Part shown: one piece after another, positions 1-9,330 of the stretch
How positions within the stretch are numbered: position 1 is the first letter of the stretch
Layout: each line of letters starts with the position of its first letter
Assembly: GCF_030286555.1 (NCBI RefSeq)
Contig: NZ_JASVWF010000001.1
Coordinates: forward strand, 1,178,001 to 1,242,000
From: Actinomycetospora termitidis
GTDB taxonomy: Bacteria; Actinomycetota; Actinomycetes; Mycobacteriales; Pseudonocardiaceae
DNA: 64,000 bases
Reading direction: 5' to 3'
Notes under the pieces: generated by a model
Seen by the model: the letters and a program-made list of their open reading frames with translations, nothing else
The model's database searches: none
Told to the model about the DNA's origin: nothing
Made by a program: the position numbers and the translations under genes

Positions 1-186
1 CGCCGGCTCGCGCCGCTGACGGCGGGATGGACGGGCGCGGCCGCGGAGCAGTACCAGGCCCGGCAGCGGGAGATCGACGCCGCGTGGGCGGACCTCGCGC
101 AGGTCCTCGGCCAGATCGGCGGGCGGCTCGGGCAGGCCGAGCAGACCTACCGCGCCGTGGAGCACCGCAACGCCGCCCGCTACTGA
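1..186 (+). CDS. WXG100 (ESAT-6-like) protein, C-terminal part
   Basis: The window opens inside a gene whose last 61 codons are readable in frame 1 and end in TGA at 184-186. The fragment contains a W-T-G turn (the WxG hairpin of the WXG100 family) followed by a long Ala/Gln/Glu-rich amphipathic helix, the usual C-terminal half of an Esx-type protein secreted through a type VII system. In mycobacteria the pair esxU-esxT lies directly upstream of rplM, so this is most likely the EsxT-type partner; its Esx partner would lie before the window. The rest of the gene is outside the window, so its length and start cannot be judged. Confidence 0.8.
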   Translation, partial: RRLAPLTAGWTGAAAEQYQARQREIDAAWADLAQVLGQIGGRLGQAEQTYRAVEHRNAARY

Positions 187-360
187 CGGGGGTGGGTGGA
201 GGACCGGGGGCGGTGCCCGCGTACTCTGGAGAGCCGTTGCGCGGTGAACGTCTGCCGCGCGGAGATCGCAGCGTGGACACGGCCGTGCGTTCACGGCCAC
301 CGCGCCTGCGTTCCCACCGACGTACCGCAGACCCAGTATGACCGTGACGAGGTAGCTTCC

Positions 361-800
361 GTGCGCACGTTCAGTCCGAAGCCCGGCGACATCGACCGCG
401 CCTGGCACGTCATCGACGCCTCCGACGTCGTGCTCGGCCGGCTGGCCAGCCAGACCGCCCAGCTCCTGCGGGGCAAGCACAAGCCGACCTACGCCCCGCA
501 CGTCGACACCGGTGACTTCGTGGTGATCGTGAACGCGGAGAAGGTCGCCCTGACCGGCGGCAAGCGGGACGACCGCTTCGTCTACCACCACAGCGGCTAT
601 CCCGGTGGGCTCAAGAAGCGCACCGTGGGCGAGGAGCTCGAGCGCTTCCCCGACCGTCTGGTCGAGAAGGCGATCAAGGGCATGCTGCCCAAGAACCGGC
701 TGGGCCGCGCCATGGCGTCGAAGCTCAAGGTCTACGCGGGCCCCGAGCACCCGCACGCCGCCCAGCAGCCCGTGCCGTACGAGATCCGACAGGTGAGCCA

Positions 801-804
<4 letters not shown>
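361..804 (+). CDS. rplM: 50S ribosomal protein L13
   Basis: A 147-residue protein matching the usual length of L13, an early-assembling 23S rRNA-binding protein of the large subunit. The family signature is visible: N-terminal W-H-V-I-D-A, the V-L-G-R-L-A segment, K-H-K-P-T-Y, and the [10 protein letters not shown] motif near residue 105. The GTG start at 361 follows a GAGGTAG purine stretch and gives the expected N-terminus; an in-frame extension to 196 is not supported. The 174 bases before it (187-360) separate it from the Esx gene and hold the promoter and leader; no clear hexamers stand out. Its TGA overlaps the GTG of rpsI, so the two are translationally coupled. Confidence 0.98.
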
Positions 805-1375
<571 letters not shown>

Positions 1376-1376
<1 letters not shown>

Positions 1377-2767
1377 TGGGTCGCCTGTTCGGGACCGATG
1401 GTGTCCGCGGCCTCGCGAACGCGGACCTCACCCCCGAGCTGGCGCTCTCCGTCGCGTCCGCCGCCGCCCGTGTGCTCGTCGAGCACGCGGGCGGTGTCGT
1501 GCGCGGGGCGGGCGCAGCGACGGGGTCGGGCGACGGCGTGGCGCGGCCGGTGGCGGTGGTGGGCCGCGACCCGCGGGCCAGCGGCGAGATGCTCGAGGCG
1601 GCGGTCTGCGCCGGCCTCTCGGCGGCGGGTGCGGACGTCCGGCGGGTCGGCGTGCTGCCGACCCCGGCGGTCGCCCACCTCACCGCGACGCTCGGGGCCG
1701 ACCTGGGCGTCATGATCTCCGCCTCGCACAACCCGATGCCCGACAACGGCATCAAGTTGTTCGCGGCCGGCGGTCACAAGCTCCCCGACGCCCTCGAGGA
1801 CGAGATCGAGGCGCACCTGGGGCACGTCGCCGACTCCGACCGGCGGCCGACCGGTCGCGGGATCGGGCGCGTCACCGACGTGCCGGACGCCCTCGATCGC
1901 TACCTCGACCACCTGCTCGTCGCGACCCCGCACCCGCTCGAGGGGCTGCACGTGGTCGTGGACTGCGCGCACGGGGCCGCGTCCCTGGCCGCCCCGCGCG
2001 CCTACGAGCGTGCCGGGGCCCGCGTGACGACGCTCGCCGCCGACCCGGACGGCTGGAACATCAACGAGGGCGTCGGGTCGACGCACCTCGAGGGGCTGTC
2101 GAAGGCCGTCGTCGAGCACGGTGCCGACCTCGGCATCGCCCACGACGGGGACGCCGACCGCTGTCTCGCGGTCGCGGCCGACGGGTCGGTGGTCGACGGG
2201 GACCAGATCCTCGCCGTACTGGCCCTGGCCCTGCACGCCGACGGCGAGCTGGTCGAGGACACCCTCGTGACCACCGTGATGAGCAACCTCGGCCTGCACC
2301 TCGCGATGCGGGAGGCCGGGATCGCGGTGCGGACCACGGCGGTCGGCGACCGGTACGTGCTCGAGGAGCTGCGGGCCGGCTCGTTCTCCCTCGGCGGGGA
2401 GCAGTCGGGGCACGTCGTCCTGCCCTCCCACGCGACCACCGGCGACGGGCTGCTCACGGCCCTGCGCCTGATGGCCCGGATGGCCGCGACCGGCCGGGCG
2501 CTCGGCGAGCTGGCGGCGGTCGTCGAACGGCTGCCGCAGGTCCTGGTGAACGTGCCGGTGGCCGACAAGGCGGCCGTGCAGCGTTCGAGCGCGGTGGCCG
2601 ACGCCGTCGCCGCCGAGGAGACCGCGCTCGCCGGGCGCGGGCGGGTGCTGCTCCGGCCGTCGGGCACCGAGCAGGTGGTGCGGGTGATGGTCGAGGCCCC
2701 CACCGAGGACACCGCCCGGGACGTCGCCGGGCGGCTCGCCGACCTCGTGGCCGGGGTCCGCGCGTAG
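1376..2767 (+). CDS. glmM: Phosphoglucosamine mutase
   Basis: GlmM interconverts glucosamine-6-phosphate and glucosamine-1-phosphate on the route to UDP-GlcNAc and peptidoglycan. The 463-residue protein has the four-domain alpha-D-phosphohexomutase layout: F-G-T-D-G-V-R-G at residues 5-12, the phosphoserine loop S-A-S-H-N-P with the catalytic Ser at about 117, the metal-binding D-G-D-A-D-R near residue 260, the sugar-binding G-G-E-Q-S-G-H near 340, and the C-terminal phosphate-binding R-P-S-G-T-E. An inserted Gly/Ala-rich loop at residues 40-58 lengthens the N-terminal domain a little. ATG at 1376 overlaps the rpsI stop. GlmS, the preceding enzyme of the pathway, lies 2 kb downstream. Confidence 0.97.
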
Positions 2768-2860
2768 CCCGAGGGGCCGGTGTGGAACCGCCGGGCGCGG
2801 TGGGGGACGCTGAGACGCGTGACACGGCGTGACGGCGGGCGGCGGGGGTCGCTGTCCGCG

Positions 2861-3685
2861 GTGCCACCGCCGCGTCGGCTCGCCGAGCTCGGCGCGGACA
2901 CCTCGGACGCTCTGCTCGCCGCCGGCGACGCGGGGATCGCCCAGGTCGCGGCCGCCCTCCCGGCGCGGGTCGCGCTCGTCGGGACGGCCGGGTTGCCGGC
3001 CCCGCCGGTCGACGTCGAGGGACTGCGGGCCCGGCACACGGCGCAGCGCGGCATCCGGTTCGCCGCGATCGCCGCGGGCGCCGACGACCTCCGGCGGGCC
3101 GCCGACCGGGTGCGCGCCCGGCACCGTGCGCTCGCCGACGAGGCCGGTGTGCTGTGGGAGCAGTGGTCCGGGCCCTCGGCGGACGAGGTCGCCGACCGCG
3201 TCGTCGCCCTCGGCCGGGCCGCGCAGGAGATCGTGACGATGCTGGCGGAGACCGCGGAGACGGTGGAGGCCGCCGGCCTCGCGGTCGCCGACGACGTCAC
3301 CGATCGCGCCGCGGCCGCGCGGGCGCTCGCCGCGTTCGATCCCGGCCCGGCCCCCGGGCCCGGGGCGATGCCCGTCGCGGCCCGGGCGTGGGCGGGCGCG
3401 CTGGACACGCGCCTGCAGCGCTACCTGGACGTCGCCGACCGCACCGACGTCTCGATCGCCGACACCTGGCGGGACCTCGCCGAGCGGCTCGCGGTGCTCC
3501 GGCGACTCTCGGGCACCGACGCCGAGCCCGCCGCGGACGACCCGTCAGGGCTCCCGCCGGACCTGCTCGCGCTGCCGGAGATCCTCGCGGCCCTCGGCGG
3601 CCTGGGGCTCGGGGACCCGGACGAGGACGACGAGGACGACGACGCCCCGGAGGACCGTGCGCACCCGGGTGAGCTCGACCGCTGA
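2861..3685 (+). CDS. Conserved actinobacterial Ala-rich protein (Rv3439c-type position)
   Basis: I do not recognise a function. The protein is about 274 residues from GTG 2861, mostly alpha-helical and very Ala/Arg-rich, with a WXG-like stretch (W-E-Q-W-S-G-P-S-A) around residue 100 and a strongly acidic tail (D/E run at about residues 255-262). It occupies the position of the Ala/Pro-rich gene Rv3439c, downstream of glmM in mycobacteria, which supports it being a real conserved gene. The start is uncertain: in-frame GTG codons at 2780 and 2819 would add 27 or 14 Arg-rich residues. The W-x-G-like turn and helical character may hint at a link to type VII secretion substrates, but this is weak. 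Confidence 0.75.
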   Translation: MPPPRRLAELGADTSDALLAAGDAGIAQVAAALPARVALVGTAGLPAPPVDVEGLRARHTAQRGIRFAAIAAGADDLRRAADRVRARHRALADEAGVLWEQWSGPSADEVADRVVALGRAAQEIVTMLAETAETVEAAGLAVADDVTDRAAAARALAAFDPGPAPGPGAMPVAARAWAGALDTRLQRYLDVADRTDVSIADTWRDLAERLAVLRRLSGTDAEPAADDPSGLPPDLLALPEILAALGGLGLGDPDEDDEDDDAPEDRAHPGELDR

Positions 3686-3697
3686 GTGCTCGCCCGC

Positions 3698-3753
3698 CGA
3701 GTGCGACGTGACGCAGGTCCGGCGGGGTCCGATCCCGCGTGGTGTCGCACTCG
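3698..3753. terminator. Hairpin between convergent genes
   Basis: A perfect 10-bp inverted repeat (CGAGTGCGAC at 3698-3707 and GTCGCACTCG at 3744-3753), with a smaller ACGC/GCGT pair inside, lies between the stops of two convergent genes. It probably acts as a terminator in both directions. There is no U-tract, as is common in GC-rich actinobacteria. Confidence 0.6.
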
Positions 3754-3760
3754 CGCGGCG

Positions 3761-4651
3761 TCAGACGGTCGAGGACTCCCGGTAGACCCGGACGTCGGTG
3801 CCCTTGACGGCGCCGTCGACGACGTCGGCGTACTTCTTCTCGCCGTTCAGGTGGTGCAGCAGGAACCCGGTGAGCAGGGCCTTCACCGTCGTGAGGACCC
3901 CGAGGTCGGCCTTGCCGTCGAGCACCAGGTCGCTCCAGTGCCTCCCCTCGACGATCCCGAGGTGGCTGGCCTTCTTCACCGTCCGCATCACCGACGGCCC
4001 CGCCCACGCGGCGGCGACCGGTTCGGCGCCGGCCGCGGGGGGTGCCACCAGGTCCTTGCCGAACGCGACGTGCATCCCCGGCAGGTGCACCGCCCGGGCG
4101 GCGTCCTGGGCCGAGGGCCGGGACTCCGACAGCGCGATCGTCGCGACCGCCTGCACGTGCCCCCGGTTCTCGGCGATCTCCGAGCCGGACTCCCAGTAGG
4201 GCTCCCCGGCGGCCTGGACACGGGTCGTGTGCGCCGGGGCGGCGGCCGCGAGGACCGCGGCGCCCGCTCCCATGCCGTGACCGGCGAGCGCCAGCTTGCG
4301 GGGGTCGACGCTCACCGCGGCACCGCGGGCGGTGCCGCCGAGCCGGACCGAGGAGACGACGTCGAGCGCCGTGCGCAGGTCGTTCGCCAACCGGCGGTGG
4401 GAGGCGAAGGGGCCCCGCTCGGTGTCCGGGGCGGCGGCGACGATGCCCCACGACGCGAGGTGACGCAGGAGGCCGTGGTAGCGCGACGCCGGGTTGAGCC
4501 AGTCGTGGCCGAACGCCACGGCGGGCAGCAGCTCACCCGCCGCCGGGGTGAAGACCACGCCGGGCAGACCGATCAGCGCGAGCTCCCCGCGCAGGACCTG
4601 GTATGGGCCCGGGCGCCCGAGCTCGGCGACGATCTGCTTCGCGCTGGCCAT
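3761..4651 (-). CDS. Alpha/beta-hydrolase-fold protein lacking the serine nucleophile
   Basis: A 296-residue protein of the dienelactone-hydrolase/PETase-like alpha/beta-hydrolase superfamily, in the position and orientation of Rv3438. The fold is seen in V-A-F-G-H-D-W (oxyanion region, residues 45-51), the nucleophile elbow and a C-terminal S-H-L-G-I histidine. At the elbow the sequence is G-H-G-M-G (residues 124-128), so the usual Gly-x-Ser-x-Gly serine is glycine at 126 and ordinary serine-hydrolase catalysis should not work. Start ATG at 4651 gives M-A-S-A-K-Q; a longer in-frame GTG exists at 4735 but would run into the promoter region. It converges on the gene before and diverges from glmS. 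Confidence 0.85.
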   Translation of the reverse strand: MASAKQIVAELGRPGPYQVLRGELALIGLPGVVFTPAAGELLPAVAFGHDWLNPASRYHGLLRHLASWGIVAAAPDTERGPFASHRRLANDLRTALDVVSSVRLGGTARGAAVSVDPRKLALAGHGMGAGAAVLAAAAPAHTTRVQAAGEPYWESGSEIAENRGHVQAVATIALSESRPSAQDAARAVHLPGMHVAFGKDLVAPPAAGAEPVAAAWAGPSVMRTVKKASHLGIVEGRHWSDLVLDGKADLGVLTTVKALLTGFLLHHLNGEKKYADVVDGAVKGTDVRVYRESSTV

Positions 4652-4753
4652 GGCGACGGACCGTAGTGCATGCGCACCCCTCGCGGCCTGCTGGAACACG
4701 CTCCTGACGGCTGGGTCACGGTGGGCACCGGTCAAGGTCCACTTCGCCCCACC

Positions 4754-4759
4754 TACGCT
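4754..4759 (+). promoter_or_regulatory. Candidate -10 element for leaderless glmS
   Basis: TACGCT (TANNNT pattern) ends eight bases before the GTG of glmS, the spacing expected when transcription begins at or next to the start codon. No convincing ribosome-binding site is present between them, which fits a leaderless mRNA. The -35 region is not clear. Confidence 0.4.
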
Positions 4760-4767
4760 GGGCGTCC

Positions 4768-6633
4768 GTGTGCGGCATCGTGGGATACGTGGGCTGGCGC
4801 CCGGCGCGCGACGTCCTGCTGGGCGGTCTGCGGCGGCTGGAGTACCGCGGGTACGACTCGGCGGGCATCGCGACGGTGACGCCGGGGTCCGGCTCGGTCG
4901 AGGTGCACCGGGCGGCCGGGCCCCTGGACAACCTGGTGCGGGTGACGGACGCGCACCCCGAGTCCGACGTCGTCGCCCGCACGGGCACGGGACACACCCG
5001 GTGGGCGACCCACGGGGCGCCGACCGACCGCAACGCCCACCCGCACACCGACGCCACCGGGCGGGTCGCGGTCATCCACAACGGCATCATCGAGAATTTC
5101 GCCGCCCTGCGTGCCGAGCTCGAGGACGCCGGGGTGGAGCTCGCCAGCGACACCGACACCGAGGTGGCGGCCCACCTCGTCGCGCGGGCGCTCGACGACG
5201 AGCCGGACGCCGGGTTCACCGCGGCGGTCCGGCGGGTGGTGAACCGTCTGGAGGGCGCCTTCACGTTGGTGTTCACCGACGCGGCCCGCCCCGACGAGAT
5301 CGTGGCCGCGCGGCGGTCGTCGCCGCTGGTCGTCGGGATCGGTGACGGCGAGACGTTCGTGGCCTCGGACGTGGCGGCGTTCATCGACCACACCCGCGAC
5401 GCCGTCGAGCTCGGCCAGGACCAGATCGTCACGCTGACCCGCGAGGGTGCCGTCGTCACCGACTTCCACGGCGACCTCGCCCCGACCCGGCCCTTCCACG
5501 TGGACTGGGACATCGCGGCCGCCGAGAAGGGCGGCCACGACTTCTTCATGTCGAAGGAGATCGAGGAGCAGCCCGCGGCGCTCGCGGACACGCTGCGCGG
5601 CCACCTCGTCGACGGCCGGATCGTGCTCGACGAGCAGCGCCTCTCCGACCAGGAGCTGCGCGACATCGACAAGGTGTTCGTCGTCGCCTGCGGCACGGCC
5701 TACCACGCGGGCCTGCTGGCGAAGTACGCGATCGAGCACTGGTGCCGCATCCCGGTGGAGGTCGAGGTCGCGAGCGAGTTCCGGTACCGCGACCCGGTGC
5801 TCGACCGGTCCACGCTCGTCGTCGCGATCTCCCAGTCGGGCGAGACGGCGGACACGCTCGAGGCCGTGCGGCACGCCCGGGAGCAGAAGGCCCGTGTGCT
5901 CGCGATCTGCAACACCAACGGCGCGCAGATCCCCCGTGAGTCCGACGCGGTGCTCTACACCCACGCCGGGCCGGAGGTCGGGGTCGCGGCGACGAAGACG
6001 TTCACCTCGCAGGTCGTGGCGTGCTACCTCGTCGGGCTCGCGCTCGCCCAGAACCGCGGCACGAAGTACGCCGACGAGGTGGAGCGCGAGTACCACCAGC
6101 TGGTCGCCTCGGCCGACGCCGTCAAGAAGGTGCTGGCCTCCGCGGTGGAGCCGACGCGGGCACTGGCCCGCGAGCTGGCGGACTCGAAGGCGGTGCTCTT
6201 CCTCGGCCGCCACGTCGGCTACCCGGTGGCGCTCGAGGGGGCGCTGAAGCTCAAGGAGCTCGCCTACATGCACGCCGAGGGCTTCGCGGCGGGCGAGCTG
6301 AAGCACGGGCCGATCGCGCTGATCGAGCAGGACCTGCCGGTCGTCGTCGTGATGCCCTCGCCGCGGGGCCGCGCGACGCTGCACGCGAAGCTGCTGTCGA
6401 ACATCCGCGAGATCCAGGCGCGGGGCGCCCGCACGATCGTCGTCGCCGAGCGCGGCGACGAGACGGTGCGCCCGTTCGCGAGCACGTTGATCGAGGTCCC
6501 GGTCGTCCCGACCCTCGTCCAGCCGCTGGTGGCCACGATCCCGCTGCAGGTGTTCTCCGCCGAGGTGGCCCGGGCGCGCGGGTACGACGTCGACAAGCCG
6601 CGCAACCTGGCGAAGTCGGTCACCGTCGAATAG
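4768..6633 (+). CDS. glmS: Glutamine-fructose-6-phosphate aminotransferase (isomerizing)
   Basis: GlmS makes glucosamine-6-phosphate from fructose-6-phosphate and glutamine, the first committed step to UDP-GlcNAc. The 621-residue protein begins M-C-G-I-V-G-Y, placing the nucleophilic Cys at residue 2 after removal of Met. The glutaminase domain (about 1-240) has R-R-L-E-Y-R-G-Y-D-S-A-G and H-N-G-I-I-E-N. Two SIS isomerase domains follow, with S-Q-S-G-E-T-A-D-T near residue 355 and the conserved C-terminal P-R-N-L-A-K-S-V-T-V-E. The GTG at 4768 is fixed by the required Met-Cys N-terminus. The stop TAG overlaps the ribosome-binding site of the next gene, so they form an operon. Confidence 0.98.
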   Translation: MCGIVGYVGWRPARDVLLGGLRRLEYRGYDSAGIATVTPGSGSVEVHRAAGPLDNLVRVTDAHPESDVVARTGTGHTRWATHGAPTDRNAHPHTDATGRVAVIHNGIIENFAALRAELEDAGVELASDTDTEVAAHLVARALDDEPDAGFTAAVRRVVNRLEGAFTLVFTDAARPDEIVAARRSSPLVVGIGDGETFVASDVAAFIDHTRDAVELGQDQIVTLTREGAVVTDFHGDLAPTRPFHVDWDIAAAEKGGHDFFMSKEIEEQPAALADTLRGHLVDGRIVLDEQRLSDQELRDIDKVFVVACGTAYHAGLLAKYAIEHWCRIPVEVEVASEFRYRDPVLDRSTLVVAISQSGETADTLEAVRHAREQKARVLAICNTNGAQIPRESDAVLYTHAGPEVGVAATKTFTSQVVACYLVGLALAQNRGTKYADEVEREYHQLVASADAVKKVLASAVEPTRALARELADSKAVLFLGRHVGYPVALEGALKLKELAYMHAEGFAAGELKHGPIALIEQDLPVVVVMPSPRGRATLHAKLLSNIREIQARGARTIVVAERGDETVRPFASTLIEVPVVPTLVQPLVATIPLQVFSAEVARARGYDVDKPRNLAKSVTVE

Positions 6634-6641
6634 GAGGCACC

Positions 6642-8114
6642 GTGTACGGCGTCTGGACCCCGGAGCAGGTGCAGGCCGCGGAGGAACCGGTGCTCGCGCG
6701 TACGCCCGAGGGCGCGCTCATGCGGCGCGCCGCGTACGGCGCCGCCGGGGTCGCGCTGCGGATGCTGGGTGAGCGCACCGGCGGGGTCGTGGGCCGGCGG
6801 GTCGTCGTGCTGGTCGGCGCGGGGAACAACGGCGGTGACGGCCTGTGGGCCGGGGTGGAGCTGCGGCGGCGCGGGGCCGCGGTGACCGCGGTCCTGCTGA
6901 GCCCGGACCGCGCCCACCCGGCCGGGCTCGCCGCGCTGCGGGCGGCGCGGGCCCGGGTCCTCACCGAGGTCGAGCCCGCCGTCACCGCGGTCGGTCGCGC
7001 CGACCTGGTCCTCGACGCCATCGTCGGCACCTCGGCCCGCGGTGGTCTGCGCGACCCCGCGCCGCTGCTCGTCGGGGCGGCCGACACCGCCCGCGTCCCG
7101 GTCCTCGCGATCGACACCCCGTCCGGGGTCGACCCGCTCGTCGGGACGGTTCCCGGCGACGGGTCCGCGGTGACCGCTGCGGAGACGGTCACCTTCGGCG
7201 CCCGCAAGCCCGTGCACGTGCTGAACCGCGCCCGCTGCGGGCCGGTGACCCTGATCGACATCGGTCTGGGTCCCGAGTTGCCCGAGCCGACGGTGCGGGT
7301 CCTCGACGCGGCCGACGTCGGCGCCCGCTGGCCCGTCCCCGGCCCGACCGACGACAAGTACACCCAGGGCGTCGTCGGGATCGCCGCCGGCAGCGCCACG
7401 TACCCGGGCGCGGCCGTGCTCGCGAGCGGTGCCGCGGCCCTGGCCACGAGCGGGATGGTGCGTTACGCCGGGTCCGCCGCCGACGAGGTGCGGGCCGCGT
7501 GGCCGGAGGTCGTCGCCACGGACCACGTCTCCGACGCCGGGCGGGTCCAGGCGTGGGCGGTCGGCCCGGGGCTCGGCACGGACGACGCCGGCGCCGCGAC
7601 CCTGCGCCACGTGCTCGACGCGGGCGTCCCGGTGCTCGCCGACGCGGACGCGATCACCCTGCTCGGGGCCGACGCCGACCTGCGCGCGCGGGCCGCCGCC
7701 ACCACGACGCTGGTGACCCCGCACGCCGGCGAGTTCGCCCGCCTCGTCGCCTCGCTCGACGACCCGCCGGACCCCGCCGTCGACCGGGTGACCGCGGCCC
7801 GGCGGGCGGCCGCCGAGCTCGGCGTGACCGTGCTGCTCAAGGGCAACGCCACGGTCGTCGCCGCACCCGACGGGCGGGTCCTGGTCCACCCGGCGGGCTC
7901 GTCGTGGCTCGCGACGGCGGGTTCCGGCGACGTCCTGTCCGGCGTCGCCGGCGCGCTGCTGGCCGCGGGACTGGACCCCGTCGACGCGGCGGGCTGCGCC
8001 GCGTTCGTCCACGCACGGGCCGCCGAACTCGGATCGGCCGGCTCGCCGGTCCCCGCCTCCCACGTCCAGGCCGCCCTGTCCGACGCCATCCGCTCGGTGC
8101 GGGAGGCGGTGTGA
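6642..8114 (+). CDS. nnr: Bifunctional NAD(P)H-hydrate epimerase / ADP-dependent NAD(P)H-hydrate dehydratase
   Basis: This enzyme repairs hydrated NADH and NADPH. The 490-residue protein combines an N-terminal epimerase domain (about 1-210; V-G-A-G-N-N-G-G-D-G-L at residues 56-66 and I-D-T-P-S-G-V-D) with a C-terminal ribokinase-like dehydratase domain (K-Y-T-Q-G-V-V-G-I near 240, T-P-H-A-G-E-F and the A-T-A-G-S-G-D-V-L-S-G active-site motif near 420). GTG at 6642 follows an AGGAGG-type site that overlaps the glmS stop. The stop overlaps the alr GTG by four bases. The position between glmS and alr matches Rv3433c. Confidence 0.95.
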   Translation: MYGVWTPEQVQAAEEPVLARTPEGALMRRAAYGAAGVALRMLGERTGGVVGRRVVVLVGAGNNGGDGLWAGVELRRRGAAVTAVLLSPDRAHPAGLAALRAARARVLTEVEPAVTAVGRADLVLDAIVGTSARGGLRDPAPLLVGAADTARVPVLAIDTPSGVDPLVGTVPGDGSAVTAAETVTFGARKPVHVLNRARCGPVTLIDIGLGPELPEPTVRVLDAADVGARWPVPGPTDDKYTQGVVGIAAGSATYPGAAVLASGAAALATSGMVRYAGSAADEVRAAWPEVVATDHVSDAGRVQAWAVGPGLGTDDAGAATLRHVLDAGVPVLADADAITLLGADADLRARAAATTTLVTPHAGEFARLVASLDDPPDPAVDRVTAARRAAAELGVTVLLKGNATVVAAPDGRVLVHPAGSSWLATAGSGDVLSGVAGALLAAGLDPVDAAGCAAFVHARAAELGSAGSPVPASHVQAALSDAIRSVREAV

Positions 8115-9250
8115 GCGCGCCCGCCCGCGCGGAGGTGCGGATCGACCTGGGCGCGATCCGGCACAACGTGCGCCACCTGGTCCTGCTCGGCGACGACGCC
8201 GCGGTGATGGTGGTGGTCAAGGCCGACGGCTACGGCCACGGCGCCGTCGACGTCGCCCGCACCGCCCTGGACGCCGGCGCGCGGTGGCTCGGGGTGTGCA
8301 CGCTCGAGGAGGCGGCGCAGCTGCGCGCCGCCGGGATCACCGCTCCCGTCCTGTCCTGGCTGCACGTGCCCGACGAGGACTTCACCGGCGCGGTCGCCAC
8401 GGGCGTCAACCTCGGTGTCGCGTCCCGGCGCGACCTGGCCGCCGTCGCGGGCGGGGCGCGCGCGGCCGGGCGCCCCGCCCGGATCCACCTCAAGATCGAC
8501 ACCGGGCTCTCGCGCAACGGCTGCCCGCCGCACGCCTGGGGCGACCTCCTCGACGCCGTCGCCGCGCACACGGAGTCCGGGGAGGTGGAGCCGGTCGCGG
8601 TGTGGACCCACTTCGCGCACGCCGACGCCCCGGCCCACCCCACGATCGACTCCCAGACCGACCGGTTCGACGAGGCCCACGCTGCGGCGACCACCCGGCT
8701 GGGTCGTCCGCTGATGGCCCACCTCGCGAACTCGGCCGCCACGCTCACCCGGCCCGACCTGCACCGCGACCTCGTCCGGCCCGGCATCGCGGTGTACGGG
8801 CTCGACCCCGTGGGCGGCGGCGACCACCTGCGCCCGGCGATGTCGCTGCGGAGCCGGGTCGCCCTGGTCAAGACGGTGGCCGCGGGCGAGGGCGTCTCCT
8901 ACGGACACATCTGGAGCACCCCGACCGACCGGGACCTCGCGCTCGTCCCGGTCGGCTACGCCGACGGCGTGCCGCGGGTGCTCGGGGCGACCGGGCGGTT
9001 CGAGGTCGCGGTCGGCGGCCGCTGCCGACCCGTCGTCGGGCGGGTGTGCATGGACCAGGTCGTCGTCGACCTCGGCCCGGCCGGCACCGACCACGGCGTC
9101 GTCGAGGGCGACGAGGTGCTCCTGTTCGGCGACGGCCGCGACGGCGGACCGACCGCGACGGAGTGGGCCGACCTGATCGGCACCATCCACTACGAGATCG
9201 TCACCGGTGTCGGCGGCCGTCCGCGACTGCACCGGACCGTGGTGGCCTGA
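8111..9250 (+). CDS. alr: Alanine racemase
   Basis: A PLP enzyme supplying D-alanine for peptidoglycan. The 379-residue protein is of normal length and shows the PLP-lysine motif V-V-K-A-D-G-Y-G-H-G with Lys37, then A-H-L-A-N-S-A, R-P-G-I-A-V-Y-G, and the second catalytic region Y-G-H-I-W with G-Y-A-D-G-V-P-R, followed by the C-terminal R-V-C-M-D-Q segment. GTG at 8111 overlaps the previous stop by four bases, giving a coupled glmS-nnr-alr unit for wall precursors. Confidence 0.98.
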   Translation: MSAPARAEVRIDLGAIRHNVRHLVLLGDDAAVMVVVKADGYGHGAVDVARTALDAGARWLGVCTLEEAAQLRAAGITAPVLSWLHVPDEDFTGAVATGVNLGVASRRDLAAVAGGARAAGRPARIHLKIDTGLSRNGCPPHAWGDLLDAVAAHTESGEVEPVAVWTHFAHADAPAHPTIDSQTDRFDEAHAAATTRLGRPLMAHLANSAATLTRPDLHRDLVRPGIAVYGLDPVGGGDHLRPAMSLRSRVALVKTVAAGEGVSYGHIWSTPTDRDLALVPVGYADGVPRVLGATGRFEVAVGGRCRPVVGRVCMDQVVVDLGPAGTDHGVVEGDEVLLFGDGRDGGPTATEWADLIGTIHYEIVTGVGGRPRLHRTVVA

Positions 9251-9330
9251 GCGACTCCGGGGGTGAACCGGACGCCGACGTGGTAGAAGGCCTGCATGGA
9301 CACCGCGCGCGTGGCCCGGGACGAGCGACC

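Noticed and set aside
187-360. N-terminal extension of L13 back to 196
   Set aside because: The added residues do not resemble L13, and GTG 361 gives the family N-terminus.
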